A stretch of DNA of 64,000 nucleotides from Dickeya zeae NCPPB 2538 (GCF_000406165.1 NZ_CM001977.1:1413498-1477497), one strand, 5' to 3'. Counted from the stretch's first letter, positions 54,358 to 63,870 are shown. Notes: generated from the sequence alone by a model not told the origin. Numbers and translations: made by a program.

Positions 54358-56058
54358 ATGCTCAAAAGACGTTCTGTCAGTGTGGTGGCGGCGACCTATT
54401 TTCAAGGGCGCTTTGTTTTACTGTGTGTTGGCATCTGTGTTTGTCTGGTGTTGCTGGTGGCGCGTGTGGGGTATTTGCAGGTGGTGACCAGCCTGCAACT
54501 GGAAAAAGAAGCGAATCAGCGTTCGTTACGTGAACTGGTGATGCAACCGTTGCGTGGCACCATTACCGACCGTAACGGTCATCCGCTGGCGGTCAGCGTG
54601 TCGTCGAATGACGTGGTGGCTGACCCTATTCATGTGCTGGAGAGTGATCCGTCGCTTGCCAGCGCGCAGTGGAGTGCACTATCCACCGCCTTATCGCTGC
54701 CGCTTGGCACCATCAAAGAGAAGATTCAGGAAAATGCGCACCGCCATTTTCTTTATATCGGACGTCAGGTTGAATCCAGTATCGCTGATTATATCCACCA
54801 GTTGCATATCAGCGGTATTTCCACCCCGGCGGACGCCAGCCGCTATTACCCGATGAGTGACGCGGTATCCAATCTGATTGGCATTGTGGGTGTGGACGGG
54901 CAAGGGCTGGACGGTATTGAGCGGAGTTTCAACAAGTTGTTGCAGGGTAAACCGGGGTTACGGGTTTACCGTAAAGATCGCTACGGCAATGTGGTGAGCC
55001 TGATGGCTGACGATCCAGCGCAGCAGGCACCGACGTTGACCCTGAGTATCGACAGTTATCTGCAATTCGTTCTCTATTCACATCTGCGTGACGGTGTGCA
55101 ACTGAACAAGGCGGATTCCGGCGCGGCGGTGTTGATTGACATTAACACCGGCGAAATTCTCGGTATGGCCAGTTATCCGTCCTATAACCCCAACAATTAC
55201 GAAGGCGAGCCGCAGAAGAACATGCGCAATGTGGCGATTTCGGACAGCTTCGAACCCGGCTCCACCGTTAAACCGCTGGTGGTGATGGCGGGGCTGCAGC
55301 GCCATTTGATCCGGCCTGATTCGGTTATCGACACCACGCCTTACCCGGTGAATGGTCATTTGATTAAAGACGTCGGGCACTGGAGCCGACTGACCATTAC
55401 CGGCATCCTGCAAAAATCCAGCGACATTGGGGTGTCTCATATTGCGCTGGCGATGCCGGCAAACGTGCTGGTCGATCTCTACCATCGTTTTGGGCTGGGC
55501 GTTGCCAGCGGCTTAGGCATTGAAGGCGAAACCAGCGGCTATTTCCCGCTGCATCGTGAGCGATGGTCTGACATTGAGCGGGCAACCTTTGCGTTCGGGT
55601 ACGGGCTACGCGTCACACCACTACAGATTGCGCGTGAGTACGCCACTATCGGCTCATTCGGTATTTATCGCCCGGTTTCCATCACCAAAGTGACGCCACC
55701 GGTGCTCGGTACCCGGGTTATCGATGAAGATGTGGCGAGAACGGTGGTGCACATGATGGAGAGCGACGCTTTGCCCGGCGGGAGTGGGGTGACAGCCGCG
55801 GTGCCGGGCTATCGTCTGGCGATTAAGACCGGTACGGCGGAGAAAATGGGGTCAGACGGTAAATACGACGGTGGCTACGTCAACTACACCGCCGGTGTGG
55901 CACCCGCCAGTAACCCGCGTGTGGCACTGGTGGTGATGATCAACCACCCCGATGCAGGAAAACACTTCGGCGGCTCAGTCGCTGGCCCGGTCTTTGGGCA
56001 GATCATGGGGGATGTGTTGCGCCACATGGATATCCCTCCTGACGCGCTCACCCAATAA
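54358..56058 (+). CDS. FtsI/PBP3-like penicillin-binding protein (paralogue)
   Basis: 566 residues: short cytoplasmic tail, one TM (about residues 16-40), a pedestal domain (LRGTITDRNGHPLAVS), and a transpeptidase domain with catalytic S302-T-V-K305, S354-S-D356 and K490-T-G-T493. Alignment from memory with E. coli FtsI is close (WSDIERATFAFGYG, YRLAIKTGTAEK). In FtsI the second motif is SSN; here it is SSD. Isolated from the division/cell-wall cluster, it looks like a paralogue comparable in concept to Salmonella PBP3SAL. The ATG at 54358 is preferred to a TTG at 54346. Confidence 0.85.
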   Translation: MLKRRSVSVVAATYFQGRFVLLCVGICVCLVLLVARVGYLQVVTSLQLEKEANQRSLRELVMQPLRGTITDRNGHPLAVSVSSNDVVADPIHVLESDPSLASAQWSALSTALSLPLGTIKEKIQENAHRHFLYIGRQVESSIADYIHQLHISGISTPADASRYYPMSDAVSNLIGIVGVDGQGLDGIERSFNKLLQGKPGLRVYRKDRYGNVVSLMADDPAQQAPTLTLSIDSYLQFVLYSHLRDGVQLNKADSGAAVLIDINTGEILGMASYPSYNPNNYEGEPQKNMRNVAISDSFEPGSTVKPLVVMAGLQRHLIRPDSVIDTTPYPVNGHLIKDVGHWSRLTITGILQKSSDIGVSHIALAMPANVLVDLYHRFGLGVASGLGIEGETSGYFPLHRERWSDIERATFAFGYGLRVTPLQIAREYATIGSFGIYRPVSITKVTPPVLGTRVIDEDVARTVVHMMESDALPGGSGVTAAVPGYRLAIKTGTAEKMGSDGKYDGGYVNYTAGVAPASNPRVALVVMINHPDAGKHFGGSVAGPVFGQIMGDVLRHMDIPPDALTQ

Positions 56059-56134
56059 TCCGTAACCGTGATGAGCATCGCGTCGACAGGCAATTAACCT
56101 ATCTGGCGCGTTATTGCTTTCATGATCTATCTCA

Positions 56135-56164
56135 ATGAAGTGTGATTTTTTTATAAAACTTCAT
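56135..56164. promoter_or_regulatory. Inverted repeat upstream of methyltransferase/nik genes
   Basis: ATGAAGT, 16 bases, ACTTCAT: perfect 7-bp arms. It overlaps GTGTGA-N15-TCATAC, a near match to the NikR operator GTATGA-N16-TCATAC with one mismatch and spacing short by one. It lies 130 bp before the methyltransferase start. Possible operator for metal-responsive control. Confidence 0.45.
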
Positions 56165-56293
56165 ACGCGGCGCGGGTATCTATTTTTTTCACGGTGTATT
56201 ATCTCCTCGCAGTGTATTTTCCTGCGCCCGATTTTTTCTTGTTGATGCTAATTTGTCGTAATCATTTAATTTGTCGAATAGGGGTGACCCGTT

Positions 56294-57091
56294 GTGACGC
56301 AATTAATAACACATGACATCGTCATGGATGATATCGCCGGTGATGGTTTGCTTAATGATGTCAAACATTACTGGAATAATAGAGCAGAAGGATATAACGA
56401 CGTTAACGTCGCTGAATTGGCATGCGCTAAACGTCACTTATGGCAGTCGATAATTTTACGTCATGCGCCGGAAAAAGCGGTATTAAATATACTGGATGTG
56501 GGCACCGGGCCGGGTTTTTTTGCCGTGACACTGGCGATGGCGGGGCACAACGTTAGCGCCGTGGATGTGACACCCGCGATGCTGGCGCAGGCCCGGAACA
56601 ATGCCGCGCACTATGGTGTTGATATCCGGTTTACTGCCACGGATGTGCATACCTTGCCGTTTCCCGATAATCACTTTGACCTGCTGGTTACCCGCAACGT
56701 GACCTGGAATTTGGAACACCCACAACAGGCCTATCAGGAGTGGCAGCGGGTATTAGCACCCGGTGGACGGTTAATTAATTTTGATGCTAACTGGTACGCT
56801 CACCTTTTTAATGCTGAGGCGCGGGAAGGCTATTTGCGTGACAGGCAAAACGCCCGTCGATTAAAAATTGATGATCATTACGCGAATACCGATACCGTTG
56901 CGATGGAAAATATTGCCAGAGCACTGCCGTTAAGCCGGGAAATACGTCCAGAGTGGGATCGTCATACTCTGTTAGCCAGTGGTTTTCAGCAGGTGATTAT
57001 CGATGAAAATATCGCTGAAAACCTGTGGGATGACGACGAAAAAATTAATTACGCCTCTACACCGATGTTTATGATCGTTGCAGAAAAATAA
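56294..57091 (+). CDS. Class I SAM-dependent methyltransferase, linked to nik-type importer
   Basis: 265 residues. SAM motif I is ILDVGTGPGFFAVTLA (about residues 66-81), followed by AVDVTPAMLAQAR, DVHTLPFPDNHFDLLVTRNV and EWQRVLAPGGRLINFD. The start is GTG at 56294 with AGGGGTGA nearby upstream. It lies 71 bp before the NikA-like gene in the same direction, with a similar ribosome site in front of both, so it is probably part of the same transcript. It might modify a metal-binding small molecule; that is inference. Confidence 0.78.
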   Translation: MTQLITHDIVMDDIAGDGLLNDVKHYWNNRAEGYNDVNVAELACAKRHLWQSIILRHAPEKAVLNILDVGTGPGFFAVTLAMAGHNVSAVDVTPAMLAQARNNAAHYGVDIRFTATDVHTLPFPDNHFDLLVTRNVTWNLEHPQQAYQEWQRVLAPGGRLINFDANWYAHLFNAEAREGYLRDRQNARRLKIDDHYANTDTVAMENIARALPLSREIRPEWDRHTLLASGFQQVIIDENIAENLWDDDEKINYASTPMFMIVAEK

Positions 57092-57162
57092 ACTGCGATC
57101 GTCGTCATATTTCTTGTTGCAGATATATCGACATTATTTTTATTGGCTCTGGGTGACAGCTC

Positions 57163-58734
57163 ATGGTTAGGGTACATCCCATCACACTGGTAGCGCTGGT
57201 ACTGTGTGTGTTATTCAGCGCATTTTCTGTTTCTGCCGATACGCGCGACAACCAGTTGGTTTATGCCAGTACCAAAGATATTCGTGATATCAATCCTCAT
57301 CTTTATGCGGGTGAAATGGCTGCTCAGAATATGGTGTTTGAGTCGCTGGTCATCAATACGCCTGAGGGGGTTAAACCCTGGCTGGCGGAAAGCTGGACGA
57401 TATCACCCGACGGTAAACAGTATATTTTCACGTTACGCCACGACGTGCGCTTTACCGATGGCGAACCGTTCACGGCAGATGCGGTTAAACGCAATATCGA
57501 CGCGGTGTTAGACAACTACCAGCGCCATGCCTTTGAGTTGGTTCATCAGATCGATAAGGTCACGGTACTGGATAGCTACCGCGTTGCGATAACACTCAAA
57601 CACCCCTATTACCCGACGTTAATCGAACTGGGGTTGACCCGGCCTTTCCGTTTTGTGTCGCCGAAAGCGTTTATCAACGGCAAAACCAAAGAGGGCATCA
57701 GCGGGTATGTCGGTACCGGCCCCTGGGTGCTGGCGGAGCATAAACCCAATCAGTATGCGCGGTTTGTCGTCAATCCCGATTACTGGGGTCGCCGACCGCA
57801 TCTCGACAGCGTGCTGTGGCAGGTGATGCCTGACCAACAGTCGATGCTGATGGCGTTGCAAAAAGAAAGTGTCCAGCTCATTTTCGGGGCGGACGGCGAT
57901 ATGCTGGATATGGATAGCTTTGCCGCACTTGAGGCGTCGGGGAAATACCGGACGTTGATAAGCCCGCCGGTTGCCTCACGTGCACTGGTGCTTAATAGCG
58001 GTCGCCCTATCACTGGCGATAAAGCGGTGCGTCAGGCGCTGCAATACGCAATTGATAAAACCGCTATCGCCAGCGGAATCATGGGGAATACCGAAAGCGT
58101 TGCCGATACCTTACTGTCGCGCCGTGTGCCGTATTGTGACATCGATTTGCCGGTTTACCGGTTTAATCCGCAACAAGCCAGTGCGTTGCTGGACGCCGCC
58201 GGTTGGCATCTGGCGGCAGGAAAAACGGTACGGGAAAAAGACGGTAAGGCGTTGGTGTTGATGCTGTCGTATAACCGCAATAACGCAGCGGAGCGGGAGA
58301 TTGCCGAACTGATTCAGGATGATTTTAAGAAAATCGGCGTACAGATGACTCTCCTGGGAGAGGAAAAACAGGCGTTTTTAGACCGCCAGAAATCCGGTGA
58401 TTTTGACCTGCAATACTCGCTGTCGTGGGGAACGCCTTATGACCCGGCGTCGTATATCTCCTCGTTCCGCGCCCCTGCACATGCGGATTATCAGGCGCAG
58501 AAAGGATTACACCGCAAGGCCGAGATCGACACGTTGATTGGCGATATTTTACTGACGCCGGATGAAACGCAGCGTCAGGCACGCTACACGCGGTTATTCA
58601 CCCTGCTGGCGGAGGAAGCGGTGTATATCCCGTTGACGTATTCAAGGACGAAAGCGATTTATGCGCCGACGCTGAAAGGGGTGTCATTTAATGCCTCACA
58701 GTATGAGATCCCGTTCGAGAACATGTCGTTCTGA
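57163..58734 (+). CDS. nikA: NikA-like periplasmic nickel-binding protein
   Basis: 523 residues with a Sec signal peptide ending at about residue 25 (FSVSA-D). It follows E. coli NikA over its length: DIRDINPHLYAGEMAAQNMVFE, TGPWVLAEH, and near the C-terminus PAHADYQAQKGLHRKAEIDTLIG with the His that in NikA contacts the nickel-metallophore complex. It delivers nickel, probably as a chelate, to the NikBC channel. A peptide-binding role is the alternative because the SBP_bac_5 family is broad. Confidence 0.8.
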   Translation: MVRVHPITLVALVLCVLFSAFSVSADTRDNQLVYASTKDIRDINPHLYAGEMAAQNMVFESLVINTPEGVKPWLAESWTISPDGKQYIFTLRHDVRFTDGEPFTADAVKRNIDAVLDNYQRHAFELVHQIDKVTVLDSYRVAITLKHPYYPTLIELGLTRPFRFVSPKAFINGKTKEGISGYVGTGPWVLAEHKPNQYARFVVNPDYWGRRPHLDSVLWQVMPDQQSMLMALQKESVQLIFGADGDMLDMDSFAALEASGKYRTLISPPVASRALVLNSGRPITGDKAVRQALQYAIDKTAIASGIMGNTESVADTLLSRRVPYCDIDLPVYRFNPQQASALLDAAGWHLAAGKTVREKDGKALVLMLSYNRNNAAEREIAELIQDDFKKIGVQMTLLGEEKQAFLDRQKSGDFDLQYSLSWGTPYDPASYISSFRAPAHADYQAQKGLHRKAEIDTLIGDILLTPDETQRQARYTRLFTLLAEEAVYIPLTYSRTKAIYAPTLKGVSFNASQYEIPFENMSF

Positions 58735-58805
58735 ATACCGGGCGATCAGGCTGATGATGCTGTAACGGGGATAGCATCGGGGAGCGCGAGAGGAAAACGA
58801 CACTG

Positions 58806-59741
58806 ATGCGTGCTTATTTCATCAAACGACTACTCATGATGGTGCCGCTGGCTGCGGTCATCTCGTTTCTGGCTTTTTCGTTGCTGAATCTGGTGCCTTC
58901 CGACCCGGCGGAGGTTGCGCTGCGTGTCAATGAGATAGTCCCGACCGATGACGCGATACGATTGGTGCGCCATGAGCTGGGGCTTGATAGGCCATTCCTC
59001 CAGCGTTATGTGTGGTGGCTCTGGCGGGCGCTGCACCTGGATTTCGGCACGTCATTTATCACCAGAAAGCCGGTCTGGTATGAGTTTATGCAAGCACTGC
59101 CTGCGACATTGCATCTGGCGTCGGTCACGCTGGCACTGATCGTGACGCTGTCGCTGACCTTCGGCATCATCTGCGCGATAACCGAGCATTCCGTGTGGGA
59201 TAAGCTGGTGCGTAGTCTGGTGTTTTTAGCTGTGTCCATCCCCAATTACTGGCTTGGCCTGCTGCTGATGTGGGGGCTGGCGGTCAGACTGAACCTGTTC
59301 CCGGTTGGCGGCATGCAGGAAACACATGCCGTGATTCTTCCCGCCTGTACCCTGATGTTGGGGTATATCGGTACTTATATCCGCCTTATCAGAGGCAGTA
59401 TGCTCGGCAATCTGCGGCAAAATTACGTGTTGTACGCCAGAGCCAGAGGGCTGCCTGAACCGCTGATTATCACTAAGCATGTGCTGGTGAATTCGCTGCA
59501 TGCGTCGCTGGTGGCGATAGGCATGAGTATTCCCAAACTGATTGCCGGTACGGTGGTGATAGAAAATATTTTTGCCTGGCCCGGTGTCGGGCGGCTGTGT
59601 TTGTCCGCGATTTTTAACCGCGACTACCCAATGATTCAGGCCTACATGTTGCTGATGGCGCTGCTGTTTCTGGTGGGGAATTTTGCGACCGATGTGATGC
59701 AGGTCAGGCTTGACCCGCGCATGAAGGAGGCACGCGAATGA
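58806..59741 (+). CDS. nikB: NikB-like ABC permease
   Basis: 311 residues with six TM segments and the DppB/OppB fold: VPLAAVISFLAFSLLNLVPSDPAEVAL at the N-terminus and an EAA loop in YARARGLPEPLIITKHVLVNSL. First of the two channel subunits. Its end overlaps the nikC start by 4 bp (ATGA). Located after the binding-protein gene with a 71-bp gap and before nikC, nikD and nikE. Confidence 0.83.
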   Translation: MRAYFIKRLLMMVPLAAVISFLAFSLLNLVPSDPAEVALRVNEIVPTDDAIRLVRHELGLDRPFLQRYVWWLWRALHLDFGTSFITRKPVWYEFMQALPATLHLASVTLALIVTLSLTFGIICAITEHSVWDKLVRSLVFLAVSIPNYWLGLLLMWGLAVRLNLFPVGGMQETHAVILPACTLMLGYIGTYIRLIRGSMLGNLRQNYVLYARARGLPEPLIITKHVLVNSLHASLVAIGMSIPKLIAGTVVIENIFAWPGVGRLCLSAIFNRDYPMIQAYMLLMALLFLVGNFATDVMQVRLDPRMKEARE

Positions 59742-60595
59742 GGCGGCCGCGCATCAGGACGCGAATCAGGCAGGACAAGCTGGCGTTGTGCTGTAGCCTG
59801 CTGTTGCTGATGGTGTGTCTGGCAGGCGTGTTTGCCCCGATGATTGCGCCACACGACCCGACGCTGATATCGATAAAGGATAAATATCAGGGCGTCAGCC
59901 TGCTTTATCCGCTTGGTACGGATAACCTGGGGCGGTGCGTGTTCTCACGCCTGGTGTTTGGCGTGAGAACCACGGTGTTTTATAGCGTCGCCGCTATGGT
60001 ACTGACCGTACTGACCGGGGGGATCATCGGGGTGATCGCCGGTTATTTCAAAGGTCGCATTGACGGCGGTGTGATGCGCCTGTGCGATGCCATGCTCGCC
60101 TTTCCCAGTGAGGTGATGATTTTTGCCATCGTCGGTATTCTTGGGCCGGGTATGCCCAATATCCTGTTGGCAGTGGTACTGGCGAAATGGGCCTGGTATG
60201 CGCGGATGATCCGCGGCATGACGCTCAGACACAGCAGCAAAAACTATATCAACTACGTTCGCGTTATCGCCGCTCCGCCAACGTACATCATGCGACGGCA
60301 TTTGTTGCCCGCCGCCGCCGCTGACAGCGTTATTCTGGCGTCAGCGGATATTGGCAGCGTGATCCTGATGATTTCCGCGCTCTCTTTTCTGGGGTTAGGC
60401 GCTCAGCCACCGTTACCGGAATGGGGAAATATGCTGAGCGAAGCAAAAAATGTCATGTTGACTCACCCGACGCAGATGTTGCCTGCCGGTATCGCCATCG
60501 CCGTGGTGGTGGCGGCCTGCCATGTGGTCGGCGACTTCTTGCATGACGCACTGGAGCCCGCCGGTTACGTCAACCGGGAGATGTCGCCATCATGA
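59738..60595 (+). CDS. nikC: NikC-like ABC permease
   Basis: 285 residues: TM1 at about residues 18-38, the DppC-like block HDPTLISIKDKYQGVS then LLYPLGTDNLGRCVFSRLVFG, and EAA loop INYVRVIAAPPTYIMRRHLLP. Second channel subunit. Overlaps nikB at its start and nikD at its end, both by 4 bp. Confidence 0.83.
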   Translation: MRRPRIRTRIRQDKLALCCSLLLLMVCLAGVFAPMIAPHDPTLISIKDKYQGVSLLYPLGTDNLGRCVFSRLVFGVRTTVFYSVAAMVLTVLTGGIIGVIAGYFKGRIDGGVMRLCDAMLAFPSEVMIFAIVGILGPGMPNILLAVVLAKWAWYARMIRGMTLRHSSKNYINYVRVIAAPPTYIMRRHLLPAAAADSVILASADIGSVILMISALSFLGLGAQPPLPEWGNMLSEAKNVMLTHPTQMLPAGIAIAVVVAACHVVGDFLHDALEPAGYVNREMSPS

Positions 60596-61404
60596 CACGG
60601 CCGGTACTGCTTGATATCAATCGGCTGTCGGTGGCCGACAAGCGTACCGGCTGCCTGTTGGTGCAGGATGTAACGCTGGCGCTCCACCACGGATGCTGTA
60701 CGGCGATAGTGGGGGAGAGCGGTAGCGGGAAAACCCTGTTATGCAAGAGCCTGCTTGGCTTGTTGCCGCCTTGGTTGCAGTCCAGTGGTGAAACGATATT
60801 CAACGGTTGCGACATGCAACGTCTTTCACCCAAAGCATGGCTTTCGCTGCGTGGCCGACAGATTGCGCTCATCATGCAAGACGCCCCCAGCGCGTTTGAC
60901 CCGTTGTACACCGTGGGCAACCATCTGGATGAAACGCTCAGGCAACATACGTCATTATCGCGAGCGCAGCGTCGCGCCCGCGCTCAGCATATGCTGGACA
61001 GTGTGGGGTTACGGGAGGTGGACAGTGTGCTGGCCGCTTACCCCCATCAGCTTTCCGGCGGCATGTTGCAACGGGTGATGATTGCCATCGCGCTGGCATT
61101 GCAACCTGCGTTAATCATTGCCGATGAGCCGACGGCATCACTCGACAGTATTACCCAATACGATATCGTTCAGCAGTTTATCGGGCTGCAAACACGCACG
61201 CAGAGTGCGATGTTGTTTGTTTCTCATGACCTGGCGCTGGTCAGAGCGCTGGCACAGTATGTGGTGGTGATGAAAGACGGTCGGGTGGTTGAACAGGGCG
61301 AGACCGAACGGGTCTTTACCTGCCCCGAGCAGGACTACACACGGACGTTGATTGAGACCCGCAGGCGGTTGAGTCAGGCGTTTCACCGGATTATGGGGAC
61401 ATAG
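60592..61404 (+). CDS. nikD: NikD-like ABC ATPase
   Basis: 270 residues. Walker A GESGSGKTLL, Q-loop region ALIMQDAPSAFDPLYTVGN, signature LSGGMLQRVMIAIALAL and Walker B LIIADEPTASLDSI. First ATPase of the importer. It starts inside the nikC stop and ends 3 bp before nikE. Confidence 0.85.
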   Translation: MTRPVLLDINRLSVADKRTGCLLVQDVTLALHHGCCTAIVGESGSGKTLLCKSLLGLLPPWLQSSGETIFNGCDMQRLSPKAWLSLRGRQIALIMQDAPSAFDPLYTVGNHLDETLRQHTSLSRAQRRARAQHMLDSVGLREVDSVLAAYPHQLSGGMLQRVMIAIALALQPALIIADEPTASLDSITQYDIVQQFIGLQTRTQSAMLFVSHDLALVRALAQYVVVMKDGRVVEQGETERVFTCPEQDYTRTLIETRRRLSQAFHRIMGT

Positions 61405-61407
61405 CGT

Positions 61408-62169
61408 ATGTTGCTGGAGGTCCGGCAGGTTGAAAAAAGTTATTGGCAAACGCACGGTCACTTTTTCCGTAAACGAGAGCGTAAAGTGATAAAACCGCTG
61501 TCGTTCTCGCTTGCGCCGGGCGAATGTCTCGGTATTGTCGGTGAAAGCGGCGGCGGGAAAAGTACGCTGGCGCGCCTGATTTGTGGGTTGGAGCAGCCGG
61601 ATCGGGGACGTGTGTTGCTGGCGGGCGAACCGGTTTCCTCTGCCCAAAACAGGAAGCACCGTATCAGCGCGGTGTTTCAGGATTACACCTCGTCGATTAA
61701 CCCGCTGATGACGGTGTATCAGGCATTATCCGAGCCGTTGCGGCTACAGGAAACCCTCCATCGTGCCGAACAGGATCACCGAATCACCGAATTGCTGGCA
61801 TTAGCCGGGTTAGCACCGTCGTTACGCGAGCGCTATATCCATGAGCTGTCGGGCGGTCAGATCCAGCGCGTGTGCATTTGCCGCGCGGTGGCAACTCAGC
61901 CCCAGTTATTGGTGCTGGATGAGGCCATCAGCGCGCTGGATGTCTCTTCTCAGGTACAGATTCTGGATTTGCTCATCGCGTTGCAAAAACGCATTAATCT
62001 TGCCTGCCTGTTCATTACGCATGATATTCAGGCGGCGGCGTATCTGTGCCATCGCGTGATGTTTTTCCGTGAGGGGGAAATGGTTGAAAGCTGCGCGGTT
62101 AATGCATTGCCCAACGTCTCCCACCCTTATGCGCAACGCTTGTTGCAGTCGGTCATGACCTTTCGTTGA
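61408..62169 (+). CDS. nikE: NikE-like ABC ATPase
   Basis: 253 residues. Walker A GESGGGKSTLARL, VFQDYTSSINPLMTVY, signature LSGGQIQRVCICRAVATQPQ and Walker B LLVLDEAISALDVSSQ. Second ATPase; the last gene of the unit. A strong inverted repeat follows at 62235-62274, 66 bp after its stop. Confidence 0.85.
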   Translation: MLLEVRQVEKSYWQTHGHFFRKRERKVIKPLSFSLAPGECLGIVGESGGGKSTLARLICGLEQPDRGRVLLAGEPVSSAQNRKHRISAVFQDYTSSINPLMTVYQALSEPLRLQETLHRAEQDHRITELLALAGLAPSLRERYIHELSGGQIQRVCICRAVATQPQLLVLDEAISALDVSSQVQILDLLIALQKRINLACLFITHDIQAAAYLCHRVMFFREGEMVESCAVNALPNVSHPYAQRLLQSVMTFR

Positions 62170-62234
62170 CGCCTCATTTCCTCCTTTATTGTTGAGAAAA
62201 TGTAACCAGACACGAATCGCTGTTGACATTTCAC

Positions 62235-62274
62235 TGACCAGGCATTAATTTCTTATTCAATTAATGCCTGGTCA
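62235..62274. promoter_or_regulatory. 15-bp inverted repeat between nikE and marR
   Basis: TGACCAGGCATTAAT, 10 bases, ATTAATGCCTGGTCA: perfect arms. It ends 13 bp before the chosen marR start, a place for an autoregulatory MarR site. ATTTTA follows on the plus strand, so a terminator role for the nik unit is also possible. Confidence 0.6.
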
Positions 62275-62287
62275 ATTTTACGAAGTC

Positions 62288-62743
62288 ATGAATAGTAACC
62301 ACAACAGCGCGCTTTGCCAGATAGGTTTGCTTATCCACCTGTCGAATCAGTTTAAAGATCACCTGCTCAATGAGTATTTTGCTGACAGCGAAATCACTGC
62401 TCCACAGTTCAAGGTCTTGATCAGTATCTATAAAGGGGTGACCAGCCCGATAGAGGTGAGCAAAAACGTGATGATGGACGGTGGCGCGCTGAGCCGCATG
62501 ATTGAGCGGATGGCGAAGCGGGAATTGCTTATCCGTCAGTCTCACCCCAGTGATAAACGGCAGGTGATTCTGGCGTTGACGGAAAAAGGGCGGGAAATCT
62601 GCCAGCAGTTTGAACAGGAAGGGATGCAGGTTTTGCCGGCGAAGATTACTGCTCGCCTGACGCCTGAGGAAACGGAACAACTGAAACGGCTGCTAACCAA
62701 GATGCTGCCGGATGATGTGGTGGCGCGCTACTTGCCTTACTGA
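62288..62743 (+). CDS. MarR family transcriptional regulator
   Basis: 151 residues from ATG 62288 (MNSNHNSALCQIGLLI). Winged helix: FADSEITAPQFKVLISIYKG and VSKNVMMDGGALSRMIERMAKRELLIRQ, with the wing around SHPSDKRQVILALTEKGREI. The ATG at 62264 lies inside the inverted repeat and is unlikely. Its target may be the nik unit before it or the AraC gene after it; both are co-directional. Ligand unknown. Confidence 0.85.
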   Translation: MNSNHNSALCQIGLLIHLSNQFKDHLLNEYFADSEITAPQFKVLISIYKGVTSPIEVSKNVMMDGGALSRMIERMAKRELLIRQSHPSDKRQVILALTEKGREICQQFEQEGMQVLPAKITARLTPEETEQLKRLLTKMLPDDVVARYLPY

Positions 62744-62823
62744 CGTCCTTCTCTTCGGTATGGGGCGGGGTGTCATCGGTAGGGGTGAGTGTATTTCTGG
62801 TAGTCAGTAAGGAGGATTTTGCA

Positions 62824-63723
62824 ATGATGTTATCAACGATGCCATCGATGGTGAGATTTACCACTGAGCTGGTTGGCTGGATAGAAAACCATCTTGAAAG
62901 CCCACTGATGATTAATGACGTCACCGCGAAATCGGGTTACAGCAAATGGCATTTGCAGCGTTTGTTTAAGAAGGAAACCGGCGTTTCGCTGGGAACCTAT
63001 ATCCGCAATCGGCGCCTGAGCAAGGCGGCGGTTGAGTTAAAGCTCACCAGCCAAACCGTTCAGGATGTGGCGTTACGTTATTGCTTTGACTCCCAGCAGT
63101 CGTTTACCCGCACCTTCAAAAAGCGTTTTGGCATGTCGCCGGGTCATTACCGCAGAACCTCGTTCTGGGATTTCTCCAATCTGCAACCGTCATTAGGCGC
63201 GGGCACCGACTGGTTGCCGATCCCCGAACTGGTTAATTTACCGCTAAGGCCGGTGGAGACGTCTTCATTTGAACACTCGCAAAATATTGATGATTTTATC
63301 GCGGGGAATGACATTTCACACCGTGTCCGCTGGTGGGAGCAGGTAAGCCAGCAGCATGATGGCGACGATGTGGTCATTTATTCCTTTTCGACCGTGACCC
63401 CGGACGAAAATCGGGTTAATCGCCATGTGCGCGTGACATACCAGATGAGTACGTTAGACCGGCATGAACGCATTCTGGCTGATGACGTTGACAGTCAGGC
63501 GCAAACGTCAGACGGCCGTTATTTACGCTTCGCCTTTTCCGGTGACGAACAGGAGTATAAATCGTTTTTGAAAGCGATTTACCATCACATCCTACCCGGC
63601 CAGGACTATACCCATGTTAATGGTGGCGTGCTGGAGATCATTCGGTGCAGGAAAGATGAAAACGGCAAAATAGATACCGGGTATTTTGAAGTGGAATACT
63701 ACGCGCCGTTTGACCGGAAATAA
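62824..63723 (+). CDS. AraC-type regulator of the Rob group with GyrI-like domain
   Basis: 299 residues. The N-terminal AraC DNA-binding domain covers about residues 10-110 (VTAKSGYSKWHLQRLFKKETG, VALRYCFDSQQSFTRTFKKRFGMSPGHYRR). A GyrI-like C-terminal domain follows, as in Rob (289 residues in E. coli), and may bind hydrophobic or cationic ligands. ATG 62824 is chosen because AAGGAGG lies 8 bp upstream; the reading from 62770 is not supported. Relatives activate the mar/sox/rob stress regulon, including RND pumps. Confidence 0.85.
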   Translation: MMLSTMPSMVRFTTELVGWIENHLESPLMINDVTAKSGYSKWHLQRLFKKETGVSLGTYIRNRRLSKAAVELKLTSQTVQDVALRYCFDSQQSFTRTFKKRFGMSPGHYRRTSFWDFSNLQPSLGAGTDWLPIPELVNLPLRPVETSSFEHSQNIDDFIAGNDISHRVRWWEQVSQQHDGDDVVIYSFSTVTPDENRVNRHVRVTYQMSTLDRHERILADDVDSQAQTSDGRYLRFAFSGDEQEYKSFLKAIYHHILPGQDYTHVNGGVLEIIRCRKDENGKIDTGYFEVEYYAPFDRK

Positions 63724-63870
63724 GCCTGACTTATCTGTCCGCTGGCGTATTGTCTCGGTTGTCGCAACGTGATGACGACGCTTTCTGTTTCAGTTTTATC
63801 GGATGGTGGCTTGCCGCAGTGCAGGTATACTGCATCGCAGTTTTCGATAACAAAGAAGAGCAAGCGTGTT

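Noticed and set aside
54248..54533. Small frames before the PBP gene
   Set aside because: They overlap the PBP start in other frames and show no family features.
56140..56166. True NikR operator
   Set aside because: GTGTGA-N15-TCATAC has one mismatch and the wrong spacing; only the general inverted repeat is reported.
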